NCBI GenBank assembly: GCA_949298075.1
Contig: CASFVA010000009.1
Location: 1 to 64,000, forward strand
Reading direction: 5' to 3'
DNA: 64,000 nucleotides
From: an uncultured Lentisphaeria bacterium
GTDB taxonomy: Bacteria > Verrucomicrobiota > Lentisphaeria > Victivallales > Victivallaceae
In this document: piece after piece, positions 1 to 8,706 of the stretch
Layout: every line of letters begins with the position of its first letter
Position numbering within the stretch: the stretch's first letter is position 1
Position numbers and translations under genes: made by a program
Notes under the pieces: model-generated
What the model saw: only the letters and a program-made list of their open reading frames with translations
Databases searched by the model: none
What the model was told of the DNA's origin: nothing

Positions 1-48
1 CATTTCAACTCTATTACAGTACTTCTCGTGGACACCAAACGGAGAGTT

Positions 49-78
49 TAAAAAGAAAAACGCCCGAACAATCGGGCG
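49..78 (-). terminator. Rho-independent terminator of tRNA-Phe
   Basis: On the minus strand a 7-bp stem (CGCCCGA / TCGGGCG, four-base loop) is followed by a run of T interrupted by one C. It lies about 50 bases beyond the 3' end of the tRNA gene and faces the right way to end that transcript. Confidence 0.85.
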
Positions 79-125
79 TAAAAACTATACGAACCGTTGA
101 CGTGCAACAAGTTATAGCAAAAAAA

Positions 126-201
126 TGGTGGCCGGACCCAGAATCGAACTGGGGACACGGGGATTTTCAGTCCCCTGCTCTACCGACTGAGCTATCCTGC
201 C
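126..201 (-). tRNA. tRNA-Phe (GAA anticodon)
   Basis: A 76-nt cloverleaf can be drawn on the minus strand. The D arm contains AGCTCAGTCGGTAGAGC, the anticodon stem GGGGA/TCCCC carries the loop CTGAAAA with anticodon GAA (Phe), and the T arm is CCCAG-TTCGATT-CTGGG. The 3' CCA is encoded. The acceptor stem (GGCAGGA against TCCGGCC) pairs at six of seven positions, with an A4-G69 mismatch. The gene stands alone between its own promoter and terminator. Confidence 0.95.
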
Positions 202-216
202 ACCTGTCGTGCTCTT

Positions 217-245
217 AATAGACACCTGCTTCGCTTGTTTGTCAA
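217..245 (-). promoter_or_regulatory. Promoter of tRNA-Phe
   Basis: On the minus strand a perfect TTGACA (240-245) is separated by 17 bases from TCTATT (217-222, four of six matches to TATAAT). The expected start point is about ten bases upstream of the mature tRNA 5' end. Confidence 0.7.
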
Positions 246-367
246 GCCCATCTCACGCTTTTTTTCCGACTTTTCGTACCAAATGCCGCAAAATCCATTG
301 CATTTCTCCTTCGATTTTCAAACCATTTCCTCTTTTTTTAAGGAAAATATCGTTTTTACTATTGGTC

Positions 368-397
368 TTAACCGATTTTGGCGCTATGTTATATAAT
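368..397 (+). promoter_or_regulatory. Promoter of recJ
   Basis: A perfect -10 box TATAAT (392-397) lies 18 bases after TTAACC (368-373, four of six matches to TTGACA). Transcription would start near 404, giving recJ a leader of only about 20 nt. No clear Shine-Dalgarno sequence is visible in that leader. Confidence 0.55.
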
Positions 398-424
398 GAG
401 TTAACAATTACAGAAAGTGTTTAA

Positions 425-2137
425 ATGGGTGCTAAAAATTGGAAACTGACCGGGAACAATCTGGAATCTGAAATCGAAGCGATCCAACAGCGCTTCGCCT
501 TGCCCCGTCCCATCGCGGTTTACTTCGCCGCACGCGGCATCGGTCCCGAACAGATTACAGATTTTCTGAACCCCCGACTCGCCAACCTCTCTGATCCTTA
601 CCGTTTCCCCGGCATCGAAGCCGCCGCCAAACGGCTGTGGGAGGCCATCGCCAGGCGGGAACCTATCTTAATACACGGCGACTACGACACCGACGGCATT
701 ACCGCCAGTGCGCTGCTGGCTTTCGTACTCGCCCAGAATGGCGGAACCGTTCATTCGTTCATTCCGCACCGCTTCGACGACGGATACGGCTTCACACCCG
801 AATCCCTCGGCAAGGCCCTCGACCTCTTCGGCCCCTGCGGCGTACTGGTCACCGTCGACTGCGGAATCACCAGCTGCGACGCCGTCAACGACGCCATCAG
901 CCGGGGCATTGACGTCATTGTGACCGACCACCATGAAGCCGGTCAGGAGCTGCCCCGCGCCATCGCCATAATCAATCCCAAGGTCTATCCCGAACTGGCC
1001 GACCTGCAGGTGCTTTCCGGCGCCGGGGCCGCATTCAAACTGTCGCATGCGTTTGTCAAGTACGGCCGGGAACACAATCTCGGCGGCTTTCAGACCCGCC
1101 TTGAGGAAGTTCTTGACTACGTGGCCCTGGGCACCGTGGCTGACATTGTACCGCTGCTCGGGGAAAACCGGATCATGGTCAAACATGGCATCGACGCGCT
1201 GCGGCGCCAGATCCGACCGGGAGTGCGCGCCCTCATTGAGAGCTCCAGGCTGCGCTCGGAATTAACGCCGTCGGACATCACTTTCCGGCTGGCGCCCCGG
1301 ATCAACGCCGCCGGACGAGTCGGTGATGCCAACGTCGCGCTTCAGCTGCTGGAGTCAGAACACATCGTCGAGGCCTATGACTGCGCCTCCAAACTGGAAA
1401 ACTTCAACCGGGTCAGACAGGAAAAGGAGCAGGAAATTTATCAGGAGGCCCGTCGCCAGATCGAGGAACATCTCGCCTGGCAGAGCCCCTATTCGCTGCT
1501 GGTGGCCGGCAGGGACTGGCATCAGGGAGTGATCGGAATTGTGGCTTCACGGCTGGCCCGGGACTACAACCGGCCGACCATCGTGCTCACGGTTCAGGGG
1601 AATGAGGCCTACGGTTCCGGCCGGAGCGTCGCCTGCCTCAATCTGGTTGAGGTGCTGAGCCGAACCTCACATCTGCTTGAGCGTTACGGCGGCCATCCGA
1701 TGGCGGTCGGCGTCGGCCTCAAGACCGACCGCATCGCCGACTTTTTCGAGGCGATGGACAAGGAGATCCGCAGCCAGATTTCCCCGGCCGATCTGGAGGA
1801 CTTCATCGCTTACGACGGCGAGGCGGAACTTCAGGACATGACCGCGGATTTTTTTGAATACCTCGCTAAACTCTCCCCCTTCGGGCACAGCAATCCCAAG
1901 CCGGTATATCGCTTCAATGACCTCAAGGTCGTGCGCTGCGGAGCCGTGGGCGGCGGCAGCCATACCCGGGGTATTCTGCAGGGTAAATTCGGTTCCATCG
2001 ATTTCATCGCATTCAACCGGTCGCCGGCGGAGTTCAGCGGCAAACTGCTGGACGTGCTGGCCACGCCTCAACTCAACCGGCATCAGGGCGCCGAGACGCC
2101 GCAGCTGAATATCATCGATATCCGCGAAGCCTACTGA
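425..2137 (+). CDS. recJ: Single-stranded-DNA-specific exonuclease RecJ
   Basis: RecJ degrades single-stranded DNA 5' to 3' in recombinational and mismatch repair in the cytoplasm. The 570-residue product has the DHH phosphoesterase motifs in order: DYDTDG at residues 86-91, then VTVDCG, TDHHE (the DHH signature) and GTVADIVPL. The DHHA1 signature GGHPMAVG and a C-terminal OB-like region follow. The length matches the family. The ATG at 425 directly follows an in-frame TAA and sits just behind a good promoter. The gene forms a single-gene unit closed by a hairpin terminator after the stop codon. Motifs are seen; the function is established family knowledge. Confidence 0.95.
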   Translation: MGAKNWKLTGNNLESEIEAIQQRFALPRPIAVYFAARGIGPEQITDFLNPRLANLSDPYRFPGIEAAAKRLWEAIARREPILIHGDYDTDGITASALLAFVLAQNGGTVHSFIPHRFDDGYGFTPESLGKALDLFGPCGVLVTVDCGITSCDAVNDAISRGIDVIVTDHHEAGQELPRAIAIINPKVYPELADLQVLSGAGAAFKLSHAFVKYGREHNLGGFQTRLEEVLDYVALGTVADIVPLLGENRIMVKHGIDALRRQIRPGVRALIESSRLRSELTPSDITFRLAPRINAAGRVGDANVALQLLESEHIVEAYDCASKLENFNRVRQEKEQEIYQEARRQIEEHLAWQSPYSLLVAGRDWHQGVIGIVASRLARDYNRPTIVLTVQGNEAYGSGRSVACLNLVEVLSRTSHLLERYGGHPMAVGVGLKTDRIADFFEAMDKEIRSQISPADLEDFIAYDGEAELQDMTADFFEYLAKLSPFGHSNPKPVYRFNDLKVVRCGAVGGGSHTRGILQGKFGSIDFIAFNRSPAEFSGKLLDVLATPQLNRHQGAETPQLNIIDIREAY

Positions 2138-2153
2138 CCGCGTCCGCAATCAA

Positions 2154-2194
2154 CCGCCGCTTTCCGGAGTTCCGGAGGGCGGCGGTATTTTTTT
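2154..2194 (+). terminator. Rho-independent terminator of recJ
   Basis: CCGCCG (2154-2159) pairs with CGGCGG (2180-2185). The enclosed bases contain two copies of the palindrome TCCGGA, which extends the hairpin. The run TATTTTTTT follows directly. Confidence 0.85.
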
Positions 2195-2471
2195 GCCCGA
2201 AGCGCAGTATTTAATCCGGCGTCACGTTCAGGACTCCGCCTTCAGTCCGTTTCCCGCGTCCAGAAAATCCGCCGAGCCGGATGATGCGGGGACTTCGGAC
2301 GGCATGCTCTTTTCGCTGCGCTGCCGCAACCGGAAAACCACGCCGCCAGTTCCATGGCCGCTATTTCAATATAACCGAACCGTTTCCTGACCGAATCCTA
2401 ACAATTGCCGGCTACATTTAATTTACAGACAGTTACCGGAACAATCCGCTGAAAATTCAGCACCCGCAATC
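2195..2471. other. Intergenic region without a recognised element
   Basis: No convincing gene, repeat or well-spaced promoter was found between the recJ terminator and the Shine-Dalgarno of the phosphate transporter gene. The only short reading frame (about 65 codons from 2193) has no family features. The AT-rich stretch at 2395-2430 probably contains the promoter for the downstream gene, but the boxes are not clear enough to assign. Confidence 0.4.
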
Positions 2472-2486
2472 AGGAGAATACAACTT

Positions 2487-3944
2487 ATGAAATCCGGAAA
2501 ACAGCAAATTCAGGACGACCTGAAAAAACTGCGTCGCGAGCTGGACGCCCTCGATGAAAAGAAAATCCCGCCCCGAGAGCTGAAACAAAGGTATGCCGAG
2601 CTGAACCGCCGGCGTACAGAATTGGAAAATCAACTGCTGGAAACCATCCTCGGCGCCGACTCCGGCGGCCTTCCGGAAGTCTGGCGCGGCCTGCGCCACG
2701 GCATGCTGGCCGCCTGCCGCGACATGGAAAAAGTCCTTCGCCGTTCCATAAAAAAAGAGGCCCGTGAAAACCGTACCGAAGCCGGCCGCGCCTCCCGCTG
2801 GCTGGAACTGCTCCGGGAAAAACCGGCGGCCGCCTGGCCGGCCGCCATCGTGCTGGTTTATCTGCTCCTGCTGGCCGTAAGCTGTCTGGGCAGCGGTTTC
2901 CAGGCGGCTTTCGGCGGCGCGGACGGCGCCGCACGGCTGTTCCAATTTGCCACCAATCCTTTCACCGGACTGCTGGTCGGCATGCTGGCCACCGCGTTAA
3001 TTCAGTCCAGCTCAACCACCACCAGCATAATCGTGGCGCTCTGCGCGGCCGGCATGCCGGTGACCACCGCCATACCGATGGTCATGGGAGCCAACATCGG
3101 AACCTCGGTGACCAACACCCTGGTCAGCCTGGGTGCCATCGGCAGCAAACGGACCTTCAGACGGGCATTCGCGGCGGCAACGGTGCACGATTTCTTCAAT
3201 CTGCTGGCGGTGGTGATTTTTCTGCCGCTGGAAATTCAGTTTCACCTGCTGGAACGTCTCTCCGGATTGTTCACCGGACTTCTCTACGGCACCGGCGGGC
3301 CGGACCTGAGCCGGGCCAATCTGCTGAAACCGCTGATCAACCCGGTGGAATCCGGACTCCACACCCTCTTCCGGCACCTGCCCGGCCCCAGGTTGATCGG
3401 CGAAACCTTGTTCATTGTCTTCGGCTTGTTCCTGATCTTCTTCGCCATTCTGGTTCTGGGAAAACTTCTACGCGGACTGCTCACCGGACGGGCGGAAAAA
3501 ATTTTCAAACACGCCGTCGGCCGTTCGCCGCTTACCGCCATCGGCAGCGGACTGGCCATTACCGTACTTGTGCAGTCGAGTTCCACCACCACCAGTTTGA
3601 TCGTACCGCTGGCCGGAGCCGGCGTAATGACCCTGGGACAGGTTTACCCCTTCACGCTGGGAGCCAACATCGGCACCTGCGTCACCGCACTGATCGCGGC
3701 ACTGGCCATCACCGGAACCGGAGCGGCGGCCGCCCTGCAGATCGCGCTTATCCATTTGCTCTTCAACACGCTGGGGGTGACGGTGATTTTCGGGGTGAAG
3801 TTCCTGCGGGGAATCCCGCCCCGGTGTGCCCGGCTGCTGGCGGCGGCCGCCGCCCGCCGCCGGATCGTGGCCCTGGCCTATGTGGCCGGAGTTTTCTTCC
3901 TGCTGCCGCTGCTCGGGCTGGGCATTTACCGGCTGCTGGGCTGA
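2487..3944 (+). CDS. Na+/phosphate cotransporter family protein (NptA type)
   Basis: This is a predicted inner-membrane sodium/phosphate symporter of the Na/Pi-cotransporter II family. The 485-residue protein carries the two inverted family repeats, each with a QSSSTTTS motif followed by GANIGT (near residues 172-210 and 366-400). Several hydrophobic helices separate the repeats. The first 110 residues are unusual: they are charged and predicted coiled coil (heptad-like K/E/L-rich start), a soluble N-terminal extension ahead of the first membrane segment. The usual C-terminal PhoU-like domain is absent. AGGAG ten bases ahead of the ATG supports the start. It is convergent with the LacI-type gene that follows. 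Actual substrate is inferred from the family. Confidence 0.88.
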   Translation: MKSGKQQIQDDLKKLRRELDALDEKKIPPRELKQRYAELNRRRTELENQLLETILGADSGGLPEVWRGLRHGMLAACRDMEKVLRRSIKKEARENRTEAGRASRWLELLREKPAAAWPAAIVLVYLLLLAVSCLGSGFQAAFGGADGAARLFQFATNPFTGLLVGMLATALIQSSSTTTSIIVALCAAGMPVTTAIPMVMGANIGTSVTNTLVSLGAIGSKRTFRRAFAAATVHDFFNLLAVVIFLPLEIQFHLLERLSGLFTGLLYGTGGPDLSRANLLKPLINPVESGLHTLFRHLPGPRLIGETLFIVFGLFLIFFAILVLGKLLRGLLTGRAEKIFKHAVGRSPLTAIGSGLAITVLVQSSSTTTSLIVPLAGAGVMTLGQVYPFTLGANIGTCVTALIAALAITGTGAAAALQIALIHLLFNTLGVTVIFGVKFLRGIPPRCARLLAAAAARRRIVALAYVAGVFFLLPLLGLGIYRLLG

Positions 3945-3970
3945 CCGGTCGGAACCGCCGGGACGGACAA

Positions 3971-4948
3971 TCAGGCCGGTCCCAACCGCACGCTTTCACG
4001 TTTAATCAGCCGGTAGGGCAGCCGGACGCCGACTTCGGCCCGGCGCCCCTCAATCCGGGCCTCAATGACGTCGGCCACCGCGGCAGCGACCGCGGCGTAG
4101 TCCTGAGTGACCGTAGTCTGCGGCGGAGTTGCATACTCCGAAAAAAAAGTCTGCTCAGTCGCAATCAGCGAAATGTCCTCCGGCACCCGGCGGTTGAACA
4201 GTGAAAAAGCGTACAGCGAAACGATTCCGGCATTGCCGCCGGGGCAGAACAGTGCGTCAATGCCGCGGCGCAGCAGATTGCCGATCAGATCGACGTAACG
4301 TTCGGAACCGGCGCCGGAAAACCGGATCAGGCCGTCGTCGGACGGCAGTCCGAACCGGCGCAGCGCCTTGATGATTCCCCGTTTGCGGATATCGGCATTG
4401 CCGGTGCCCGGATCGCCGTGAATGATGCAGCCGATATTCCGGCAGCCGCGTTCCCAAAGATGTTCAATCGCCAGCGCCATGCCCTGCTCCTCGTCGGAAT
4501 GCACACAGTAAACCTCCGGAGGCAGGGCCGCCGCGTGCCGGTCGACGATGACCAGCGGCGGCGCAAACCGTTCCGGCCAGTTGCGGAAATCGTCCGGCTC
4601 CGCGCCGATGGCGACCGCTCCGCAGAATGGAATACCCTCCAGACGTTCCAGGTTGTTCTGGGGCAGAATCTCAATCCGGAACCCCCGGGGCGGCAGTTCC
4701 CGGCTCAGCGCCATCAGCAGCATGTCCACGCAGCTGTGCACAGGATAATCGGAGTTGTCCGGAGTGATAATCACCACATTCTTGCGCCTGTCGGAGAACC
4801 GCGGCCGGTAACCGTACCGGCGGGCCACCTCAAACACCTGATTGCGGATGTCCTCGCGAATATTCGGATGATGGTTGAACACCCGGGACACCGTCGAAAT
4901 GGACACACCGGCCAGCGCTGCAATATCGGAGATGGTCACCTTTGACAT
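3971..4948 (-). CDS. LacI family transcriptional regulator
   Basis: A 325-residue regulator. Residues 1-50 form the LacI-type helix-turn-helix with hinge (motif SDIAALAGVSISTVSRVF near residues 7-24). The rest is a periplasmic-binding-protein-like ligand domain. Such proteins normally repress sugar-catabolism genes until a sugar or sugar phosphate binds. It is transcribed away from the catabolic operon starting at 5171, and the 220-bp gap holds promoters for both directions, so that operon is its likely target. GGAGG lies ahead of the start. The ligand cannot be deduced. Confidence 0.9.
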   Translation of the reverse strand: MSKVTISDIAALAGVSISTVSRVFNHHPNIREDIRNQVFEVARRYGYRPRFSDRRKNVVIITPDNSDYPVHSCVDMLLMALSRELPPRGFRIEILPQNNLERLEGIPFCGAVAIGAEPDDFRNWPERFAPPLVIVDRHAAALPPEVYCVHSDEEQGMALAIEHLWERGCRNIGCIIHGDPGTGNADIRKRGIIKALRRFGLPSDDGLIRFSGAGSERYVDLIGNLLRRGIDALFCPGGNAGIVSLYAFSLFNRRVPEDISLIATEQTFFSEYATPPQTTVTQDYAAVAAAVADVIEARIEGRRAEVGVRLPYRLIKRESVRLGPA

Positions 4949-4961
4949 ATTTCCTCCATCT

Positions 4962-4976
4962 TTGAATTATTTTCAA
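4962..4976. promoter_or_regulatory. Possible operator of the LacI-type regulator
   Basis: A perfect inverted repeat TTGAA-N5-TTCAA overlaps the -10 box and start point of the regulator's own promoter. Position and symmetry suit an autoregulatory operator, but no second copy was found near the divergent promoter, so this is tentative. Confidence 0.3.
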
Positions 4977-5002
4977 TATACCAGCTTTTTTTTTGAAATC
5001 AA
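4975..5002 (-). promoter_or_regulatory. Promoter of the LacI-type regulator gene
   Basis: On the minus strand TTGATT (4997-5002) and TATATT (4975-4980) are spaced 16 bases apart, with an A-tract in the spacer. Confidence 0.55.
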
Positions 5003-5047
5003 GTAGGAATTTCCATATCTATTTCCTGAAAAAAAACGGGGAAAGGA

Positions 5048-5076
5048 TTGTACCGCCCTTCCCGCCCCTTTATATT
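5048..5076 (+). promoter_or_regulatory. Promoter of the 5.2-10.8 kb catabolic operon
   Basis: TTGTAC (5048-5053) and TATATT (5071-5076) are separated by exactly 17 bases, leaving a leader of about 90 nt before the dehydroquinase-like gene. The weak -35 box fits a regulated promoter. Confidence 0.5.
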
Positions 5077-5170
5077 AACGCTGCGGGAGACTGAGATTCC
5101 GCCTCAGAACAAAAGCGGAAATGAGCCGGAAAACCAGTTAATCAAGGCCAAATCCGAGGGGAAACATCGC

Positions 5171-5959
5171 ATGAGAAGACTTTTTCCACTGCACACCAAC
5201 CGCACTCTGATCACCCATCTTACGGGCATGGAAACGCCGGATCAAATCGTCGCCGAAGTCCGCGGCGCCGAATTCGACGGAGCCGATGCCGTCGCCCTGG
5301 AACTGCGCCAGCTTAAACCGGAATTCCGCAGCCGGAAAACCCTGGAAACGATCATCAACTCGGCGGCACTCCCCTTTATGGTGCTGTTTTACCGCAATGA
5401 TCAATGGAATCCGGACTCGACGGACGAAACGCGCCAGCAACTGCTGTTCGAGGCCCTCGAAGCAGGGGCCGGCATGATTGATGTGATGGGCGACCTCTAT
5501 GATCCCTCTCCCGATGAACGGACCCGCAACCCGGCCGCCATCGCCCGGCAGATGAAGGACATCGCGGCGATCCACGCCGCCGGCGCCCAGGTGATCATCT
5601 CCTCTCATCCCAACCGGGCCATGACTGCGGACGAAGTCGCAGATCAGCTGAAAAGTTTTGAGGACCGCGGCGCTGATGTGGTTAAAATCGTTACAGCCGC
5701 CAACACGGAAGAAGAATTTTCCGAAGCCATCCGCACCACTTTGCGGTTGCGGCACGAATTGAAAACACCATTCGTTCACCTCTGCAACGGCACGTTCGGC
5801 CGGCTGCAGCGCTTTGTCGGACTTTCGCTCGGCGTGGCCATCACTTTCGGCGTTCACGAATTCCACCCCGGCGGTTATTCCCAGCCGAAAATAACGGCGC
5901 TCAAAGCCGTACAGGACAATATTCACTGGCAGATCGACCGCCAGCTGCCGCTGAAATGA
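5171..5959 (+). CDS. Type I 3-dehydroquinate dehydratase-like protein
   Basis: The 262-residue product looks like a class I (Schiff-base) 3-dehydroquinase, a TIM-barrel enzyme converting 3-dehydroquinate to 3-dehydroshikimate. The key family residues appear present: ELR (E44, R46), the general base in ISSHP (H146) and the Schiff-base lysine in VVKIVT (K172). The C-terminal substrate loop is divergent (PGGYSQP where enterobacterial enzymes have SAPGQ). The start at 5171 is chosen because GAGGGG lies nine bases upstream; the frame stays open further upstream to 5048. It heads a catabolic operon with no other shikimate-pathway gene, so a catabolic role (quinate/shikimate-like or another keto-acid substrate) is more likely than aromatic amino acid synthesis. 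That role is inference. Confidence 0.75.
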   Translation: MRRLFPLHTNRTLITHLTGMETPDQIVAEVRGAEFDGADAVALELRQLKPEFRSRKTLETIINSAALPFMVLFYRNDQWNPDSTDETRQQLLFEALEAGAGMIDVMGDLYDPSPDERTRNPAAIARQMKDIAAIHAAGAQVIISSHPNRAMTADEVADQLKSFEDRGADVVKIVTAANTEEEFSEAIRTTLRLRHELKTPFVHLCNGTFGRLQRFVGLSLGVAITFGVHEFHPGGYSQPKITALKAVQDNIHWQIDRQLPLK

Positions 5960-5990
5960 GACTGTCATTGCCACCTAAGGAACGATTAAA

Positions 5991-7031
5991 ATGAAAAATT
6001 CACCATCAAAGGTTCTGGTTATCGGCGCCACCGGGGCCATGGGACAGCATCTGGTTCCGCAGCTGCTTGAACTCGGATACCGGGTTGACGCGATGGCGGC
6101 CGAGCCGGCCACCAGTACCAATCCGGCGCTCAGATACATCTGCGCCGACGCCAAGGACCGCCGGGTAATGCGGCAGATTCTCTCCGAAGGGTACGACGGC
6201 ATCGTCGATTTCATGATCTACAACTCGGGAGAACTGGTCAAATATCTGCCGCTGCTGCTCAACAGCACCGGACATTACATTTACCTTTCCAGCTACCGGG
6301 TCTATGATAATCTGGAGCACCCCATCCGGGAGACCTCCCCGCGGCTGCTTGACGCCGCCGACCGTCCGCTGCTCTGCAACTCCGACGACTACTCGATTTT
6401 CAAGGCCCGCGGCGAAAATATCCTCCGGGCGCTGCCGAACCGGAACTGGACCATCATCCGCCCCGCCATCACCTATTCATTGATGCGTTACCAGCTGGTA
6501 ACGCTGGAAGCTCCCGACACCGTCGGCCGCGCCGCGGCCGGCAAGGCGGTGGTGCTGCCGGAGCAGTCGCGTCAGGTGCAGGCGACGATGAGCTGGGGCG
6601 GCGACGTCGCCCGCATGATCGCCGGACTGCTGTTCAATGACCGGGCGGTGGGGGAAGCCTACACGACGGCGACCTCAGAACATCACACCTGGGGGGAAAT
6701 TGCCGACTACTACCTGGACATCTGCAACCTCAAAGCGGTCTGGGTGGATCAGGAGGACTACCTTGACCTCATTCAGCAGGATCCTGCCGATTTTAACTGC
6801 CGCTGGCAGCTGGAACTGGACCGCCGGTTCGACCGGATCATTGACAACTCCAAAGTGCTCGCCGCCACCGGCATCAGACCGGAGAGCCTGATGCCGCTTT
6901 ACGACGGGCTGAAACGGGAAATTTCCCGCTGCCCGGCCGATCATGTCTGGCCGGTCAACCGCAAAATGGACGATTATCTCGCGGCTGCCGGTTACTGCCC
7001 CCACCTGGGAGGCGGCAGCAGCCGCAATTAA
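5991..7031 (+). CDS. NAD-dependent epimerase/dehydratase family protein
   Basis: A 346-residue extended short-chain dehydrogenase. The N terminus has the Rossmann dinucleotide motif GATGAMG (near residues 12-18). A YLSSYRVY segment replaces the usual Ser/Tyr-x3-Lys arrangement, so the catalytic type is uncertain. Homologues act as nucleotide-sugar epimerases or sugar-acid dehydrogenases. AAGGA upstream supports the ATG. It follows the dehydroquinase-like gene after 31 bases and precedes the SDR gene by 16 bases, all in one operon. The substrate is not apparent. Confidence 0.7.
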   Translation: MKNSPSKVLVIGATGAMGQHLVPQLLELGYRVDAMAAEPATSTNPALRYICADAKDRRVMRQILSEGYDGIVDFMIYNSGELVKYLPLLLNSTGHYIYLSSYRVYDNLEHPIRETSPRLLDAADRPLLCNSDDYSIFKARGENILRALPNRNWTIIRPAITYSLMRYQLVTLEAPDTVGRAAAGKAVVLPEQSRQVQATMSWGGDVARMIAGLLFNDRAVGEAYTTATSEHHTWGEIADYYLDICNLKAVWVDQEDYLDLIQQDPADFNCRWQLELDRRFDRIIDNSKVLAATGIRPESLMPLYDGLKREISRCPADHVWPVNRKMDDYLAAAGYCPHLGGGSSRN

Positions 7032-7047
7032 CAGGAGACCAAATACC

Positions 7048-7806
7048 ATGAAATCCGACATATTCAATTTCACCGGCCGAACCGCCATCATCACCGGAGC
7101 TGCCTCCGGCATGGGACGACTGACCGCCGCCGAACTGGCGCAGCGCGGCGCCAAAGTCATGCTTACCGATATCAACGCCGACGAAGCCGCCGCCGCTGCC
7201 GCCGAATTGACCGCAGCCGGCCTGACGGCAGAAAGCGCCGGAGTGGATGTCCGCGACTTTGATCAGATTGAAGCGGCGGTGCTGAAGACCGTGAGCTGTT
7301 TTGGCAGCGTGGATATTCTGGTCAATGCCGCCGGCGGCGCTTCGACGCGGGTGCTGAAACGCAACTGCGATTTCAAAGTTCAGGACATCGACTGCCTTGA
7401 GTGGGGCATTGATGTGAATCTCAAGGGACCGATTCTGTTTTCCCGCGCTGTTATCGGCCGGATGATCAACCAGAAACGCGGTGTCATCGTCAATCTGGGT
7501 TCGGTGGTTGGAGTAACCGGGTCAGCCCGCAACATTGATTACAGCGCCGCCAAAAGCGGCATAATCGGCCTGACCAAGGCGCTGGCGCTTTACGGCGCAC
7601 CGCATGGAGTCCGGGCCGTCTGCGTCTCGCCGGGGCCGGTACTGACGCGGCCAGGCATGGCCGGAATGAAAACGCTGCTGGGCCGGGCGGCCGAACCGAT
7701 TGAAATTGTCGATCTCATTGTCTATCTCTGTTCGGACCGGGCGGCCTTTGTCACCGGGACAAACTTTTCCATCGACGGAGGGCGCAGCTGCGCCATTGCA
7801 GACTGA
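7048..7806 (+). CDS. Short-chain dehydrogenase/reductase (SDR)
   Basis: A classical SDR of 252 residues that oxidises or reduces a hydroxyl/keto group with NAD(P). Seen are the cofactor motif TGAASGMG (residues 14-21), VNAAGG (the NNAG equivalent) and the catalytic YSAAK with an upstream serine in NLGSVVG. The C terminus GTNFSIDGG is typical of the family. The start is set by CAGGAG ten bases before the ATG at 7048; an in-frame upstream start at 6943 would overlap the previous gene by about 90 bases. The operon position suggests it acts on the same substrate as its neighbours. Confidence 0.85.
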   Translation: MKSDIFNFTGRTAIITGAASGMGRLTAAELAQRGAKVMLTDINADEAAAAAAELTAAGLTAESAGVDVRDFDQIEAAVLKTVSCFGSVDILVNAAGGASTRVLKRNCDFKVQDIDCLEWGIDVNLKGPILFSRAVIGRMINQKRGVIVNLGSVVGVTGSARNIDYSAAKSGIIGLTKALALYGAPHGVRAVCVSPGPVLTRPGMAGMKTLLGRAAEPIEIVDLIVYLCSDRAAFVTGTNFSIDGGRSCAIAD

Positions 7807-7821
7807 ATCCGGATTAAGACC

Positions 7822-7863
7822 GGTTCCGGAGCGGCCTCAGGTTTGAAACCTCACTCCGGAACC
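7822..7863 (+). repeat. Large intercistronic hairpin before the prepilin-like gene
   Basis: GGTTCCGGAG (7822-7831) is the exact reverse complement of CTCCGGAACC (7854-7863). The loop holds a second palindrome, AGGTTTGAAACCT (7839-7851). No T-run follows, so it is not a standard terminator; mRNA processing or stability control between the SDR and the prepilin-like gene is possible. Confidence 0.6.
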
Positions 7864-7907
7864 GCAACAAAGTCAGCGGGCGAAACAACTGAATTGAAGG
7901 GAGAAAA

Positions 7908-8698
7908 ATGAAGCAATCCAATGCAACCACCGCAATCAGTCGTCCCCGCCCCGTGATGTCAGACTTCACGCTGATTGAACTTCTGGTCGTAATTGCGATC
8001 ATCGCGATTCTGGCCGGGATTCTGCTGCCGGCGCTGAGTCAGGCCCGCGCCCGCGCCACTGCAGCCAAATGTACCAGCAACCTGAAACAGATCGGCCTGG
8101 CCCTCAGCTCCTACGGCAGCGACTGGCAGAACATTTATCCGGTTCTGTGGTTCAAGGACAGCGGCTCATCACGCGGTACCATGGCTTTTCTGCTGGGAAT
8201 AAATTCCTCGACGGACTGGACTGCGGCCAAAGTCGGCAAGCCGCCGAGCTATCTGGCCAGCTATCCGGTCATCGCCTGTCCCGGGGAGAACAATCCCTCC
8301 TCGACCGCTAAACTGGCCTCGGGCGTTTACTCCCCAACTGCTATGGCAGCCGGTCACTCAGCGCCACCGGAACTTTTTACGGACGGAAATTTTCCGATTG
8401 GACGATTACCGGTTATTTCTGCGGAATCAACACAGCCAAAGCCTACCGCCCCGCCGATCTCTGGATGCTCGGCGACAACCTCAGGGAAAGCTCCTCTGGA
8501 ATCTGGGAACAGCTTTATATTACTTACGGGAAAAAAAGCGCCGGTACCGATCCCCTGCCCTATCTGACTCATTCCAACCGGGCCAATCTCGTTTTTTTGG
8601 ATGGGCACGTTGAGGGCGTCGCCGCCGGCGACAACCGGTTGGCTCAAACTTCAGTCAAGGAATATTATGACGACGCTCACACGGTGCAGAGCTGGTAA
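7908..8698 (+). pseudogene. Prepilin-like H-X9-DG protein, interrupted by a -1 frameshift
   Basis: The N terminus ([18 protein letters not shown]) is a type IV prepilin/pseudopilin signal helix. The body continues in one frame to about 8333 (CPGENN...GVYSP) and then in another (NCYGSRS...WMLGDN) through HSNRANLVFLDGH, the H-X9-DG motif, to a stop at 8696-8698. Joining the frames within the run of four C at 8332-8335 restores an uninterrupted product of about 263 residues; without the join the first frame ends at 8567 in unrelated sequence. One lost C explains the shift. It could be a real mutation, a sequencing or assembly error, or phase-variable slippage. The residue before the mature Phe is Asp rather than the usual Gly. 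The GGGAG-preceded ATG at 7908 is in the operon. The molecular role of these proteins is not established. Confidence 0.85.
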
Positions 8699-8706
8699 AA
8701 CAGAAA

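Noticed and set aside
7908-8567. A complete 219-residue prepilin-like protein ending at 8567
   Set aside because: The last 75 or so residues are out-of-frame sequence; the H-X9-DG end is found in another frame.
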